The translations under genes and the position numbers were made by a program. This document shows positions 13,783 to 20,418 of a stretch of DNA of 20,418 nt, in pieces; the first letter of the stretch is position 1; each line of letters begins with the position of its first letter. Under the pieces are notes generated by a model that saw nothing but the letters and a program-made list of their open reading frames with translations, made no database searches and was not told the origin of the DNA. The stretch covers positions 1 to 20,418 of the forward strand of contig VBGQ01000009.1 in the NCBI GenBank assembly GCA_005882055.1, read 5' to 3'. Origin of the DNA: Chloroflexota bacterium. Lineage in GTDB: Bacteria > Chloroflexota > Limnocylindria > QHBO01.

Positions 13783-14916
13783 GTGACCTTCCCGCGCCGC
13801 CGGCTGGCCGGCTCGCTCCTCGCCCTTGCCCTGGGGCTGGCCGCGTGCGTCAGCGATGCGACGCCGACCATCCAGGGCAACCAGCAACCGGCGCGGAGCG
13901 GTTCGGCGTCTTCGAGCGCATCAGCAACCCCCACCATCCCGCCAGAGACCACGGCCGCGCCGGAGACCCCCGCACCGTCGCTGGCTGGCACCCTCTACTG
14001 GGTGGTGGCGGGTGACACGCTCGCCTCCATCGCTCGCCGCTACTCGACCAGCGTCGAGCAGCTCCAGGCCTGGAACGCGTCCCGCTACCCCTCGCTCGCC
14101 TCCGAACCCGGCACCTTGATCGTTGGGTGGCAGCTCGTGGTTGCTGGCGTTCCCGGCGTCACGCCGCTCCCCACACCGACGCCTCGCGCCAGTTCGCCCA
14201 CAGCCGCAAGCTGCCATGCCGGCGACCGCGCGCCGGCCACGCCGCGCGCGGTCTATCGGTCCATTCCGGGAGGGGGTGCGGAGGTGGCGCTCACCTTCGA
14301 CATGGGTGGGCGGCTGGATCCGGCGCTCCAGATCATGAGCTTCCTGGTCGCCAACAGGGTGTGCGCCACGATCTTCCCGACCGGCGCCATGGGCCAGACC
14401 GCCATGGGTCGCCAGGTCCTCGCCGTCATCAGGGCCCATCCCGAGCTCTTCGAGATTGGCAACCACACGATGTACCACTGTGACCTCGTGCACGGAGGGC
14501 TGGGTTCGCCGACCACCGCCCCATGCGCCGGGGGAACGCCAAGCGCCGCGTTCATCCGCAAGGAGCTGACCGATGCCGCCGCCATCCTGAAGGCCGCCAC
14601 CGGGCAGGACCCCACGCCCTACTGGCGACCGCCGTACGGCACCTACAACCAGGCAGTCCTGGACGCGGCCGCCAGCGTTGGCTACACCAAGACGCTGCTG
14701 TGGGACATCGACACCATCGACTGGAAGCCGATCGCCGACGGCGGTCCAACCGCGCAGCAGATCGCCAACAAGGTGGTCGGTGGCGCCCTGAACGGCTCCG
14801 TGGTGCTGATGCACCTGGGCGGCTACGAGACCCTTCAGGCGCTGCACCTCATGGTCCCCGGCCTGCGCCAGCGGGGCTTCACGCTGACCTCGATCTCCGA
14901 CCAGCTCGACGGCTAG
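13783..14916 (+). CDS. Lipoprotein with LysM and NodB-type polysaccharide deacetylase domains
   Basis: GTG 13783 is chosen because it yields a proper lipoprotein signal: FPRRR, a hydrophobic run (11-21), then lipobox LAAC with Cys22. The frame is open upstream, but that part lies inside the Lon-domain gene. After a Ser/Thr/Pro linker (23-68) comes one LysM domain (about 71-120), which binds peptidoglycan or chitin-like glycans. A second linker and a NodB deacetylase domain (about 166-374) follow. NodB motifs seen: TFDMGG (171-176), HTMYH (228-232) with both metal histidines, RPPYG (282-286), DIDTIDW (308-314), LMHLGG (342-347). In motif 1 the usual second Asp, a metal ligand, is Met174; the catalytic-base Asp173 stays. 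The protein probably acts on cell-wall glycan outside the membrane. Its stop overlaps that of the convergent aminotransferase gene. Confidence 0.93.
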   Translation: MTFPRRRLAGSLLALALGLAACVSDATPTIQGNQQPARSGSASSSASATPTIPPETTAAPETPAPSLAGTLYWVVAGDTLASIARRYSTSVEQLQAWNASRYPSLASEPGTLIVGWQLVVAGVPGVTPLPTPTPRASSPTAASCHAGDRAPATPRAVYRSIPGGGAEVALTFDMGGRLDPALQIMSFLVANRVCATIFPTGAMGQTAMGRQVLAVIRAHPELFEIGNHTMYHCDLVHGGLGSPTTAPCAGGTPSAAFIRKELTDAAAILKAATGQDPTPYWRPPYGTYNQAVLDAAASVGYTKTLLWDIDTIDWKPIADGGPTAQQIANKVVGGALNGSVVLMHLGGYETLQALHLMVPGLRQRGFTLTSISDQLDG

Positions 14917-16247
14917 CTGAGGCCGGTCCGGAGCGCCTCGTCGAAGACCGCCACCGCGGTATCGACCGCCGGCTCATCGACGATCAGCGCCGGGCAGAAC
15001 CGCAGGGTCGACTCGCCGGCCTCCAGCACCAGCAACCCTCGCTCGAAGGCCGCGTGTTCCACCGACGCCGCCTGGTCGTGCGTCTCGAACTCCACCCCGA
15101 TCATCAGCCCCACGCCGCGCACGTCGCGCACCTGCGGCTGACCGCTCGCGACCTGTTCGAGGCCCGCCTGGAGATGCTCGCCCATGCGGGCGGCGTTGGC
15201 GATCAAGCCGTCCTCCAACAGGGCCAGGGTCGCCAGCCCGGCGGCGGCGCAGACGGGGTTGCCCCCGAAGGTCGAGCCATGGGCACCCGGCTCCCAGGTC
15301 CAGACCGATTCGCGCGCCAGGAACGCGCCGATCGGCATGCCCGAGGCGATCCCCTTTGCGACGGTGACGATGTCCGGCTCGATGCCGGGGTGCTGCATCG
15401 CCCACCAGCGGCCGGTCCGTCCCATCCCGGACTGGATCTCGTCCGCGATGAGCAGGATGCCGTGCTCGTCGCAGATCTCGCGAAGCCCCGCCAGGAAGGC
15501 CGCGGGAGCGGGAAAGTAGCCGCCCTCTCCCTGGATCGGCTCGACGACGATGGCGGCCACGTCCCGCGGCGCCATGATCCGGCCCAGGATCGCATGGCGC
15601 AGCACATCGAGCTCCGCGGTGCCGTCGCCGCCCGACTGCTCGCGCCAGGTGCGCACCCGCGGGAACGGCGCGTGCTCGACCATGGGCAGCAGCGGTCCGA
15701 AGCCCGCCCGCTGGCGGATCTTCGAGTTGGTCAGCGAGAGCGCGCCCATGGTGCGACCGTGGAAGCCGCCCTCGAAGGCGATGATCCCCGGCCGCCCGGT
15801 GTGGAAGCGCGCCAGCTTGATGGCGCCCTCGACGGCCTCGGTCCCCGAGTTGGTCAGGAAGACGCGAGCCGGCTCCCGGAACGGAGCGATGGCGGCCAGC
15901 TTCTCGCTGAACTCGACGTAGCGTGGCTCGTAGAAATCCGTGGCCGCGATGTGGATCAGGCGCTGGGCCTGTTCGCTGATGGCCGCCACCACCGCGGGGT
16001 GGCTGTGGCCGGTGGAGACGACCGCGATACCCGCGGCGAAGTCCAGGAACCTGTTGCCGTCCACGTCGGTCACGGTGTAGCCGCTCCCCGACTCGGCGAC
16101 GAGCGGGTAGGCGCGGGTGAGGGACGGACTGACGGTCCGCTGGTCGCGCGCGATAAGCGCGCGTGCACGGGGGCCGGGGAGCTCGGTGACGATGTGCGGC
16201 GCCGCGAGCCTCGAGGCAGCAGGAGCCGCGGAGGGGCGCGTAGGCAT
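14913..16247 (-). CDS. Class III PLP aminotransferase, 4-aminobutyrate/ornithine type
   Basis: This PLP enzyme moves an amino group from an omega-amino acid (GABA, ornithine or similar) to a keto acid. Visible motifs: the opening ELPGPRARALIARD (22-35), typical of the GabT-like group that databases often call acetylornithine aminotransferase family; NSGTEA (133-138) for PLP phosphate; the DEIQSG stretch (269-274) with Asp269; TVAKGI (295-300) with the PLP Lys298; and STFGGNP (325-331). The 444-aa length is normal. ATG 16247 is preferred because GGAG lies 8 bases upstream and TAAGAT at 16311-16306 gives a suitable leader. ATG 16307 overlaps that hexamer, and a TTG at 16331 would also read in frame. 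True N-acetylornithine use is doubtful with no arg genes around; GABA or ornithine catabolism fits the nearby PruA-type gene. Confidence 0.93.
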   Translation of the reverse strand: MPTRPSAAPAASRLAAPHIVTELPGPRARALIARDQRTVSPSLTRAYPLVAESGSGYTVTDVDGNRFLDFAAGIAVVSTGHSHPAVVAAISEQAQRLIHIAATDFYEPRYVEFSEKLAAIAPFREPARVFLTNSGTEAVEGAIKLARFHTGRPGIIAFEGGFHGRTMGALSLTNSKIRQRAGFGPLLPMVEHAPFPRVRTWREQSGGDGTAELDVLRHAILGRIMAPRDVAAIVVEPIQGEGGYFPAPAAFLAGLREICDEHGILLIADEIQSGMGRTGRWWAMQHPGIEPDIVTVAKGIASGMPIGAFLARESVWTWEPGAHGSTFGGNPVCAAAGLATLALLEDGLIANAARMGEHLQAGLEQVASGQPQVRDVRGVGLMIGVEFETHDQAASVEHAAFERGLLVLEAGESTLRFCPALIVDEPAVDTAVAVFDEALRTGLS

Positions 16248-16255
16248 GGCGACGA

Positions 16256-16259
16256 CTCC
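16256..16259 (-). promoter_or_regulatory. Shine-Dalgarno GGAG, decides aminotransferase start
   Basis: GGAG ends 8 bases before ATG 16247 on the minus strand. It supports this start over the in-frame ATG 16307. Confidence 0.45.
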
Positions 16260-16305
16260 GGGATGGAGTGGCGCGTCCTGCCCGCGCCCTTGGCTAGCCG
16301 TCCGC

Positions 16306-16311
16306 ATCTTA
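16306..16311 (-). promoter_or_regulatory. -10 element TAAGAT for the aminotransferase gene
   Basis: TAAGAT lies in the 80-base gap between pyrD and the aminotransferase gene. Transcription would start near 16299, leaving a leader of about 50 bases that contains GGAG. It suggests expression independent of the pyrD operon. Confidence 0.45.
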
Positions 16312-16327
16312 TCAGCGCTCGCCACGC

Positions 16328-17383
16328 TCAAGTGGTGGCGCCGATCGCCTCACCGATGAGACCCGGCCCGCAGTAGACGAGGCCGGTCCACAGCTGGACC
16401 AGGTCGGCGCCCGCGCGCACGGCGGATGCCGCGTCGCTCCCTGAGCCGATGCCCCCCGAGGCAATGATCGCCAGGCGGTCGCCGACCTCTGCGCGCGTGG
16501 TCCCGACCAGCTCGAGCATCCGGGCAAGCAGCGGAGGGCCGGAGAGGCCGCCCGTCTCCCCGCGGGGTCCGTGGGCTCCCGGCCTGGTGTTGGCCAGGAC
16601 AACGCCCCGTGCGCCTCCGTCGCACACCGTGCGCAGCAGGCCAACCAGCGTGCCATGGTCGAGATCCGGGGCGAGCTTCACGAAGACCGGCCGTTCCGAC
16701 GACAGCTCACGACCAAGGGCGAGGATGGCCTCCAGCAGTCGGCCGAGAGTCTCGCGCTCCTGCATGTCGCGCAGGCCCGGCGTATTGGGGGAGCTGACGT
16801 TGAGCGCCACGTAGTCCGCAACCGGGGCGACCAGGCGGAAGGTGGCCGCATAGTCCGCCAGCGCGTCGCCATCAGGGGTGGCCTTGTTCCGGCCGATGCT
16901 GACCCCGATCACGAAACCGGGAGGCAACGACCGGCGTGCCAGCATGATGTGTCGCGCGAGCTCCGCGGCCCCCGCGTTGTTGAAGCCCATGCGGTTGACG
17001 AGTGCCTCGTCCCGGCTCAGGCGGAAGAGCCGGGGTGCGTGGTTGCCCGGCTGCGGGAGCGGGGTGACCGTGCCCACCTCCGCGAAGCCGAGGCCCAGCG
17101 CCGCCCAGCCGCGCAGCGCGAGCGCGTCCTTGTCGAAGCCGGCTCCGAGACCGATGCGGTTGCGAAAGGCCAGATCGGCCACTCGAAGCTCGGCGTGCGC
17201 CTCCCGCGTGGCATGTTCTCGCGGCGCGCCGCTCGCCATCGCCAGGAGGGCGCGTCCCGGAGCGTTGCCGGCGGTGCCGCGCAGGAGGCGGATCGTCAGG
17301 CGATGGATGCGCTCCGGCTCGATACGGAAGAGGAGCGGCCGAACGATTCGGTAGGCGGCCTGGCTGACCGCATACCAGCGCAT
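16328..17383 (-). CDS. pyrD: Dihydroorotate dehydrogenase (quinone), class 2
   Basis: The enzyme oxidises dihydroorotate to orotate, the fourth step of pyrimidine synthesis, and passes electrons to the quinone pool at the inner membrane face. Class 2 is indicated by the N-terminal membrane-associating helices (YRIVRPLLFRIEPERIHRLT, 11-30) and by a serine base: NVSSPNTPGLRD (195-206) with Ser198 in the catalytic position. FMN-binding parts include GLGAGFDKD (78-86), VNRMGFNNAG (129-138), FVKLAPD (234-240) and the phosphate loop SGGIGSG (309-315). Its 351 aa are typical. ATG 17383 follows the stop of the DUF4288-like gene after 3 bases, so it is the last gene of the PruA operon. No other pyrimidine gene is nearby. 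Use of quinone implies a respiratory chain. Confidence 0.96.
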   Translation of the reverse strand: MRWYAVSQAAYRIVRPLLFRIEPERIHRLTIRLLRGTAGNAPGRALLAMASGAPREHATREAHAELRVADLAFRNRIGLGAGFDKDALALRGWAALGLGFAEVGTVTPLPQPGNHAPRLFRLSRDEALVNRMGFNNAGAAELARHIMLARRSLPPGFVIGVSIGRNKATPDGDALADYAATFRLVAPVADYVALNVSSPNTPGLRDMQERETLGRLLEAILALGRELSSERPVFVKLAPDLDHGTLVGLLRTVCDGGARGVVLANTRPGAHGPRGETGGLSGPPLLARMLELVGTTRAEVGDRLAIIASGGIGSGSDAASAVRAGADLVQLWTGLVYCGPGLIGEAIGATT

Positions 17384-17386
17384 CGG

Positions 17387-17806
17387 TCAGTCGTCGGAGG
17401 CGCGGGGAAATGCCATCTGCGCGGGATACACCGGCGGCAGGGGCTCGCCGATCTCCTCGTCGGGGAGCCCGCCGGGCGCCATCAGCTCGTGCCAGACCTC
17501 GGTCCCGGCGGCGGGCGGGTCGTCGAGCTCCTTGATGGCGACGATCCCTTCGAAGCGGATCAGGCCCGGGTCTCCGTCATCGGTCTGCAGCTCGTGCTCG
17601 TACTCCGGGGCGATCTCGCAGGCGCGTCCGAGTGCGGTCTCCTCGTCACGGCCATCCACCAGGATCACGCGGTCCTCGACCATGCGCGAGACGGGTGGCT
17701 CGCCGATCAGGTAGGCGTAGCGCAGCTGCACCGCGAACCAGCCACTCGGGTAGGCGAGCGCGGCCTCGTCCGCGGATGTCCGGCTGGCGCGAGTGACGGC
17801 CGTCAC
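17387..17806 (-). CDS. DUF4288-like hypothetical protein, 139 aa
   Basis: The function is unknown. The central part (about 21-95) resembles DUF4288: GWFAVQLRYAYLIGEP (22-37), then VEDRVILVDGRDEETALGRA (43-62), then EGIVAIKEL (85-93). That fits a small beta/alpha domain, and the assignment rests on pattern memory rather than a search. The C-terminus is rich in Pro, Glu and Gly and probably flexible. There is no signal or membrane segment. GTG 17806 overlaps the TGA of the upstream PruA-type gene as GTGA, a classic coupling arrangement. The pyrD start follows 3 bases after its own stop. It is therefore the middle gene of a tight three-gene operon, but neither neighbour explains its role. Confidence 0.82.
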   Translation of the reverse strand: MTAVTRASRTSADEAALAYPSGWFAVQLRYAYLIGEPPVSRMVEDRVILVDGRDEETALGRACEIAPEYEHELQTDDGDPGLIRFEGIVAIKELDDPPAAGTEVWHELMAPGGLPDEEIGEPLPPVYPAQMAFPRASDD

Positions 17807-19401
17807 GCCGGCGGAGGCTCCTCGCCCATCACCGTCTGTGACTGCTCGCGCATGAACTGCTGCACGTAGTACGGGCCGAGGCCGTTCTTTCCGGAGCTCC
17901 CCGATCCCTTCCAGCCCCCGAACGACTGGATCCCTGGCCAGGCTCCGGTCGTGGCGCCGGCGCGACGGTTGACGTAGACCACGCCCGCCTGGATGCCATC
18001 GAGGAAGTGGCGGATCTCGGCGTCGTCGCGCGTGAAGATGCCCGCGGTCAGGCCGTAGGGCGTGGCATTTGCCTGCTCGAGCGCTTCATCCAGGGAGTCG
18101 ACCTCGCCCACCACCACCAGCGGCACGAACAGCTCCTCGCGGAAGAGTCGGTGGCTGAGCGGCAGTCCGGAGACAACCGTCGGCGTCGGGAAGAACCCGC
18201 GCTCCGTCCCGTCCCCGCTCAGCACCGCGCCGCCGACCTCGATGGTGCCGCCGTCGCGCTGCACCTCCTCGACCGCGTCGGTGAACTTGCGCAACGCCCG
18301 CTCGTTGATGACCGGGCCCATCCAGTTCTCGCGCCGCGTCGGGTCGCCGACGGCGAGCTTCTCGGTCTTCTCCACCAGCTTGGCGAGGAACTCCTCGGCC
18401 GCTGGGCGCTCGACATAGACCCGGCTGTTGGCGCTGCATTTCTGGCCGTCGAAGCCGAAGGCCGAGCGCATCACGCCCTCAGCCGCCTCGTCGAGGTCCG
18501 CGGAGCGGGTCACGATGGCCGGGTTCTTGCCGCCCATCTCGGTGATGATCGGTCGCGGGTAATCGCGCGTGAAGCTCGAGTAGAGGCGCATGCCGACCTC
18601 GTAGCTGCCCGTGAAGACCAGGCCGTCGATCCCCGGGTTCTGCTCGAGCTCAACGCCCACGGTTTCGCCCGGGCCGGTAACCAGGTTGACCACCCCTGGG
18701 GGTACGCCGACCTCGCGCAGCACCTCGGCGAACTTGTAGCCCATCAAAGGGGCGTCCGACGACGGCTTCATGACCACGGTGTTGCCCGCGATCAATGCCC
18801 CGCCCGCCGGGCCACCGGAGAGGGCCATCGGGAAGTTGAACGGCGAGATGACCGCCCAGACGCCGTGCGGCTTCAGCACCGAGCGCGTGTGCTCGGCCGG
18901 GGAGAGCGAGCCCATGGGCTCCACGAAGCCCTCGTGGCGCTCCATCACGTCGGAGTAGTAGCGCAGCAGGTCGGCGGTCTCCTCGACGTCCCCGAGCGCC
19001 TCGAGTCGGTTCTTGCCGACCTCGAAGGCCATCAGCGCGGCGTACTCGAACTGGCGTTCGCTGATGAGGTCCGCCGCCTGTCGCAGCAGCCCGATCCGGC
19101 GGCGCCAGCCCAGGTCGCGCCAGGCGGGGAAGGCGGCCCTGGCCGCCGCGACGGCGTCCTGGACGTCGGTGCGCGTGCCCATTGGGAAGCGCGAGACGAC
19201 CAGGGAGGTGTCGATCGGCGAGCGGTCCTCGAACTCCTCATCGGCGAAGCGGCGCTCGTCTCCGATCAGCATCGGGTAGCGCTGACCGAGATGCTCCCTG
19301 ACGCTTGCCACCGCTCGGTCGAACGCCGCCTGCAGCTCTTCGTTCTCCGCGGAGAGGGTGGCGTAGGTGATCTTCATGCGCGGAGCGCCGGTGGTGACCA
19401 T
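17803..19401 (-). CDS. pruA: L-glutamate gamma-semialdehyde (1-pyrroline-5-carboxylate) dehydrogenase, PruA-type
   Basis: The enzyme oxidises glutamate semialdehyde, formed from proline or ornithine, to glutamate with NAD. Features are the PruA-like opening MKITYATLSAENEEL (9-23), SPFNFP with Asn188, KPSSDAP (212-218), VFTGS (262-266), EMGGKN with Glu288, GQKCSA with Cys322, and the C-terminal SFGGWKGSGSSGKNGLGPYY (493-512), typical of this group. The NAD-binding stretch that the 8125 gene lacks is intact here. ATG 19401 is chosen because AGGAGG sits 10 bases upstream. ATG 19452 is in frame but lies before the leader hairpin, and ATG 19377 has no ribosome site as good. At 532 aa it is normal. 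It heads an operon with the DUF4288-like gene and pyrD. No proline dehydrogenase (putA/prodh) is in the window, so ornithine may be the source. Confidence 0.92.
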   Translation of the reverse strand: MVTTGAPRMKITYATLSAENEELQAAFDRAVASVREHLGQRYPMLIGDERRFADEEFEDRSPIDTSLVVSRFPMGTRTDVQDAVAAARAAFPAWRDLGWRRRIGLLRQAADLISERQFEYAALMAFEVGKNRLEALGDVEETADLLRYYSDVMERHEGFVEPMGSLSPAEHTRSVLKPHGVWAVISPFNFPMALSGGPAGGALIAGNTVVMKPSSDAPLMGYKFAEVLREVGVPPGVVNLVTGPGETVGVELEQNPGIDGLVFTGSYEVGMRLYSSFTRDYPRPIITEMGGKNPAIVTRSADLDEAAEGVMRSAFGFDGQKCSANSRVYVERPAAEEFLAKLVEKTEKLAVGDPTRRENWMGPVINERALRKFTDAVEEVQRDGGTIEVGGAVLSGDGTERGFFPTPTVVSGLPLSHRLFREELFVPLVVVGEVDSLDEALEQANATPYGLTAGIFTRDDAEIRHFLDGIQAGVVYVNRRAGATTGAWPGIQSFGGWKGSGSSGKNGLGPYYVQQFMREQSQTVMGEEPPPA

Positions 19402-19411
19402 CGGTCGTGGG

Positions 19412-19417
19412 CCTCCT
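19412..19417 (-). promoter_or_regulatory. Perfect Shine-Dalgarno AGGAGG, decides the pruA start
   Basis: AGGAGG ends 10 bases before ATG 19401. It is the best ribosome site in the window and the reason for rejecting the longer frame from ATG 19452. Confidence 0.65.
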
Positions 19418-19428
19418 GGGAGAGGGGT

Positions 19429-19449
19429 GCGCCCGCGGACCGCGGGCGC
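19429..19449. repeat. 9-bp inverted repeat in the pruA leader
   Basis: GCGCCCGCG and CGCGGGCGC flank a 3-base spacer. It lies between the probable -10 element (19482-19477) and AGGAGG, so it would form a very stable hairpin in the mRNA leader. It shares the GCGCCC...GGGCGC core with the repeat before the other aldehyde dehydrogenase gene. Confidence 0.5.
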
Positions 19450-19476
19450 CATCGGTCAATGCAGGATTGGCCGTTC

Positions 19477-19482
19477 ATTATC
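19477..19482 (-). promoter_or_regulatory. -10 element GATAAT for the pruA operon
   Basis: GATAAT differs from TATAAT at one base and would give a leader of roughly 70 bases to ATG 19401. No clear -35 element is seen. Confidence 0.4.
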
Positions 19483-19511
19483 GCACCGCATGGGCGCAAG
19501 ACAGGCCGAGA

Positions 19512-19540
19512 GCCAGGCTCCGGGGGGAGAAGAGCCTGGC
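19512..19540 (-). terminator. 9-bp stem-loop between methyltransferase and pruA promoter
   Basis: GCCAGGCTC (19512-19520) and GAGCCTGGC (19532-19540) are exact reverse complements around an 11-base loop with a G-run. It lies 111 bases past the methyltransferase stop and about 30 bases upstream of GATAAT. It is most likely a terminator for the upstream gene; an operator for pruA is possible. Confidence 0.45.
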
Positions 19541-19651
19541 CCTCGACGGTGGCATGCTAACGGGCGTTCCGGCGCCACGCAACACTGAATCTGCAGGTAA
19601 TCGCCGCGATCCGCACCGATTCCGCGGCGCTACTCGCAGGTGGCCTCCCCA

Positions 19652-20344
19652 TTAGCGCCGAGCGCGGTGGTAGAGGCCCAGCTTGAGCTCCAGGGAGGTC
19701 CGATGGGGTGCCTCCAGGACTGCTCGCCCGCGTTCGCCATAGAGGCGTACGAGGAGCTCCTGGGCGGTCGATTCGTCGTGCAGGTCGAAGCGCGCGTGGA
19801 CGACCTTGATCTTGAAGTCGTGACGCAGCCACCAGCCGGTGCGCCGCTGGGTCGCCTCCAGCGCATGCTGGACCACCTCCGGATCGAGCAGCGGTCCCAC
19901 GTCGTCGCGCCCGTAATAGCCCATCACGATCAGCCGCCCCCCCGGCCGAATCACACGGAGTGCCTCGGCGATGGCCGGCAGGCAGGCATCATCCGGGTCG
20001 ATGAGGCCATGCAGCACGATGTCGACGGCCCCATCCCGGAGGGGGAGGGCCTCCGGGTGGCCCTCAACGATCCGGATATTCGGCTGGTGCGCCTGGCCGG
20101 CGCGGACGCGCGCAGCCTCGAGCAACTCAGGCTCTGACTCGATGCCATAGGTTCTCCCGGTGCGCCGCGCGAGGAGCATCGGATAGTGGCCGATCCCGGT
20201 CCCGGCGTCGGCGGTTCGCTTGCCGGAGAGCGGCGTGATCCGCTCGAGCGCGGCAAGGACCTTGCGATCCGGGTCGATGACGTCTCCCAGGCGCGCAAGG
20301 AGCGCCGGGTCGGGATCCGTCCAGGGCGGGAGGATGGCATGCAT
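19652..20344 (-). CDS. Class I SAM-dependent methyltransferase, substrate unknown
   Basis: The 230-aa protein has a Rossmann methyltransferase fold. Motif I is ADAGTGIGHY (45-54), followed by YGIESEPELLEAAR (66-79) with acidic Glu69 for the SAM ribose. The substrate-side strand AVDIVLHGLIDPDD (106-119) replaces the more common hydrophobic-His loop, and ALRVIRPGGRLIVMGYYG (128-145) completes the core. The C-terminal third (146-230) is charged with several His, Arg and Trp, probably the substrate domain. It resembles the UbiE/SmtA-like small-molecule group, but no substrate can be named. ATG 20344 has no TANNNT or ribosome site; it starts 11 bases after the stop of a gene cut by the window edge, so it is probably read as part of that operon. 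Confidence 0.88.
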   Translation of the reverse strand: MHAILPPWTDPDPALLARLGDVIDPDRKVLAALERITPLSGKRTADAGTGIGHYPMLLARRTGRTYGIESEPELLEAARVRAGQAHQPNIRIVEGHPEALPLRDGAVDIVLHGLIDPDDACLPAIAEALRVIRPGGRLIVMGYYGRDDVGPLLDPEVVQHALEATQRRTGWWLRHDFKIKVVHARFDLHDESTAQELLVRLYGERGRAVLEAPHRTSLELKLGLYHRARR

Positions 20345-20355
20345 GGCGTGGCGGA

Positions 20356-20418
20356 CTAGGGGATCGAGACGCGTGTCTCGGGCGGAGCCCCCGCGTTGGT
20401 GGTGAGCAGCGCCTCGCC
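20356..20418 (-). CDS. C-terminal end of a gene cut by the window edge
   Basis: On the minus strand the frame from the edge reads GEALLTTNAGAPPETRVSIP and stops at TAG (20358-20356). Eighteen of its 20 sense codons end in G or C, as in the real genes here. The stop lies 11 bases before the methyltransferase ATG, as expected for an operon. CGAGAC and GTCTCG (20365-20380) form an inverted repeat within it. The protein cannot be identified from 20 residues. Confidence 0.45.
   Translation of the reverse strand, partial: GEALLTTNAGAPPETRVSIP

Noticed and set aside
14523..16376. 617-codon open frame running through the end of the lipoprotein gene and antisense to the aminotransferase
   Set aside because: It shadows two well-supported genes, its product is Arg/Asp/His-rich with no motif, and no start signal is present.
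16571..17869. 432-codon open frame antisense to pyrD and the DUF4288-like gene
   Set aside because: No domain and biased composition; pyrD on the other strand is certain.
18007..19560. 517-codon open frame antisense to pruA
   Set aside because: Same pattern of GC-driven antisense frame; the minus strand holds a full aldehyde dehydrogenase with all catalytic residues.
1..20418. tRNA, rRNA, CRISPR arrays, insertion sequences, phage genes
   Set aside because: I looked for tRNA T-arm patterns, regularly spaced repeats, transposase motifs and terminal inverted repeats by eye and found none I could support.

Overview
The window is GC-rich bacterial chromosome, densely packed with housekeeping-type genes. 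There are 21 coding regions, two of them cut by the window edges. I see no rRNA, tRNA, CRISPR array, insertion sequence or phage gene. The gene set (flavin-dependent thymidylate synthase instead of ThyA, a large zinc-ribbon/cyclase/AAA ATPase protein, an LmbE-type deacetylase, a class 2 dihydroorotate dehydrogenase) fits a high-GC aerobic soil or freshwater lineage. Chloroflexota, perhaps Limnocylindria-like, is my best guess; Actinomycetota is the main alternative. The assignment is inference only.

Layout. 1-842 (+): the C-terminal end of a small protein with a His/Gly-rich tail, then a hypothetical protein. 839-3415 (-): a membrane protein with a degenerate GGDEF domain, then thyX; a pair of perfect inverted DnaA boxes lies in front of thyX. 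3509-4654 (+): a hypothetical protein and a LmbE/PIG-L deacetylase, divergent from the GGDEF gene. 4758-5651 (+): a MIP18/SufT-like protein and cob(I)alamin adenosyltransferase. 5889-8020 (+): a 64-residue Cys/His-containing protein, then a DUF309 protein overlapping class II fumarase. 8125-13001 (+): an aldehyde dehydrogenase that appears to lack about 25 residues of its NAD domain, then the 1130-residue cyclase/ATPase. 13026-14916 (+): a Lon N-terminal-domain protein and a LysM/NodB lipoprotein. 14913-20418 (-): a class III aminotransferase, an operon of 1-pyrroline-5-carboxylate dehydrogenase, a DUF4288-like protein and pyrD, then a methyltransferase and the end of one more gene.

How the genes work together. 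Several enzymes fit amino-acid breakdown feeding the TCA cycle (PruA-type dehydrogenase, GabT/ornithine-type aminotransferase, second aldehyde dehydrogenase, fumarase). ThyX and PyrD serve pyrimidine nucleotide synthesis. The cyclase and GGDEF proteins point to nucleotide signalling.

Regulation is the most striking part. Seven genes have a TANNNT -10 hexamer only 6-8 bases before the start codon and no Shine-Dalgarno, the signature of leaderless mRNAs. Genes with a longer leader carry GGAG or AGGAGG instead. Hairpins without U-tracts follow five stop codons. Both convergent gene pairs share a CTAG in which the two stop codons overlap.
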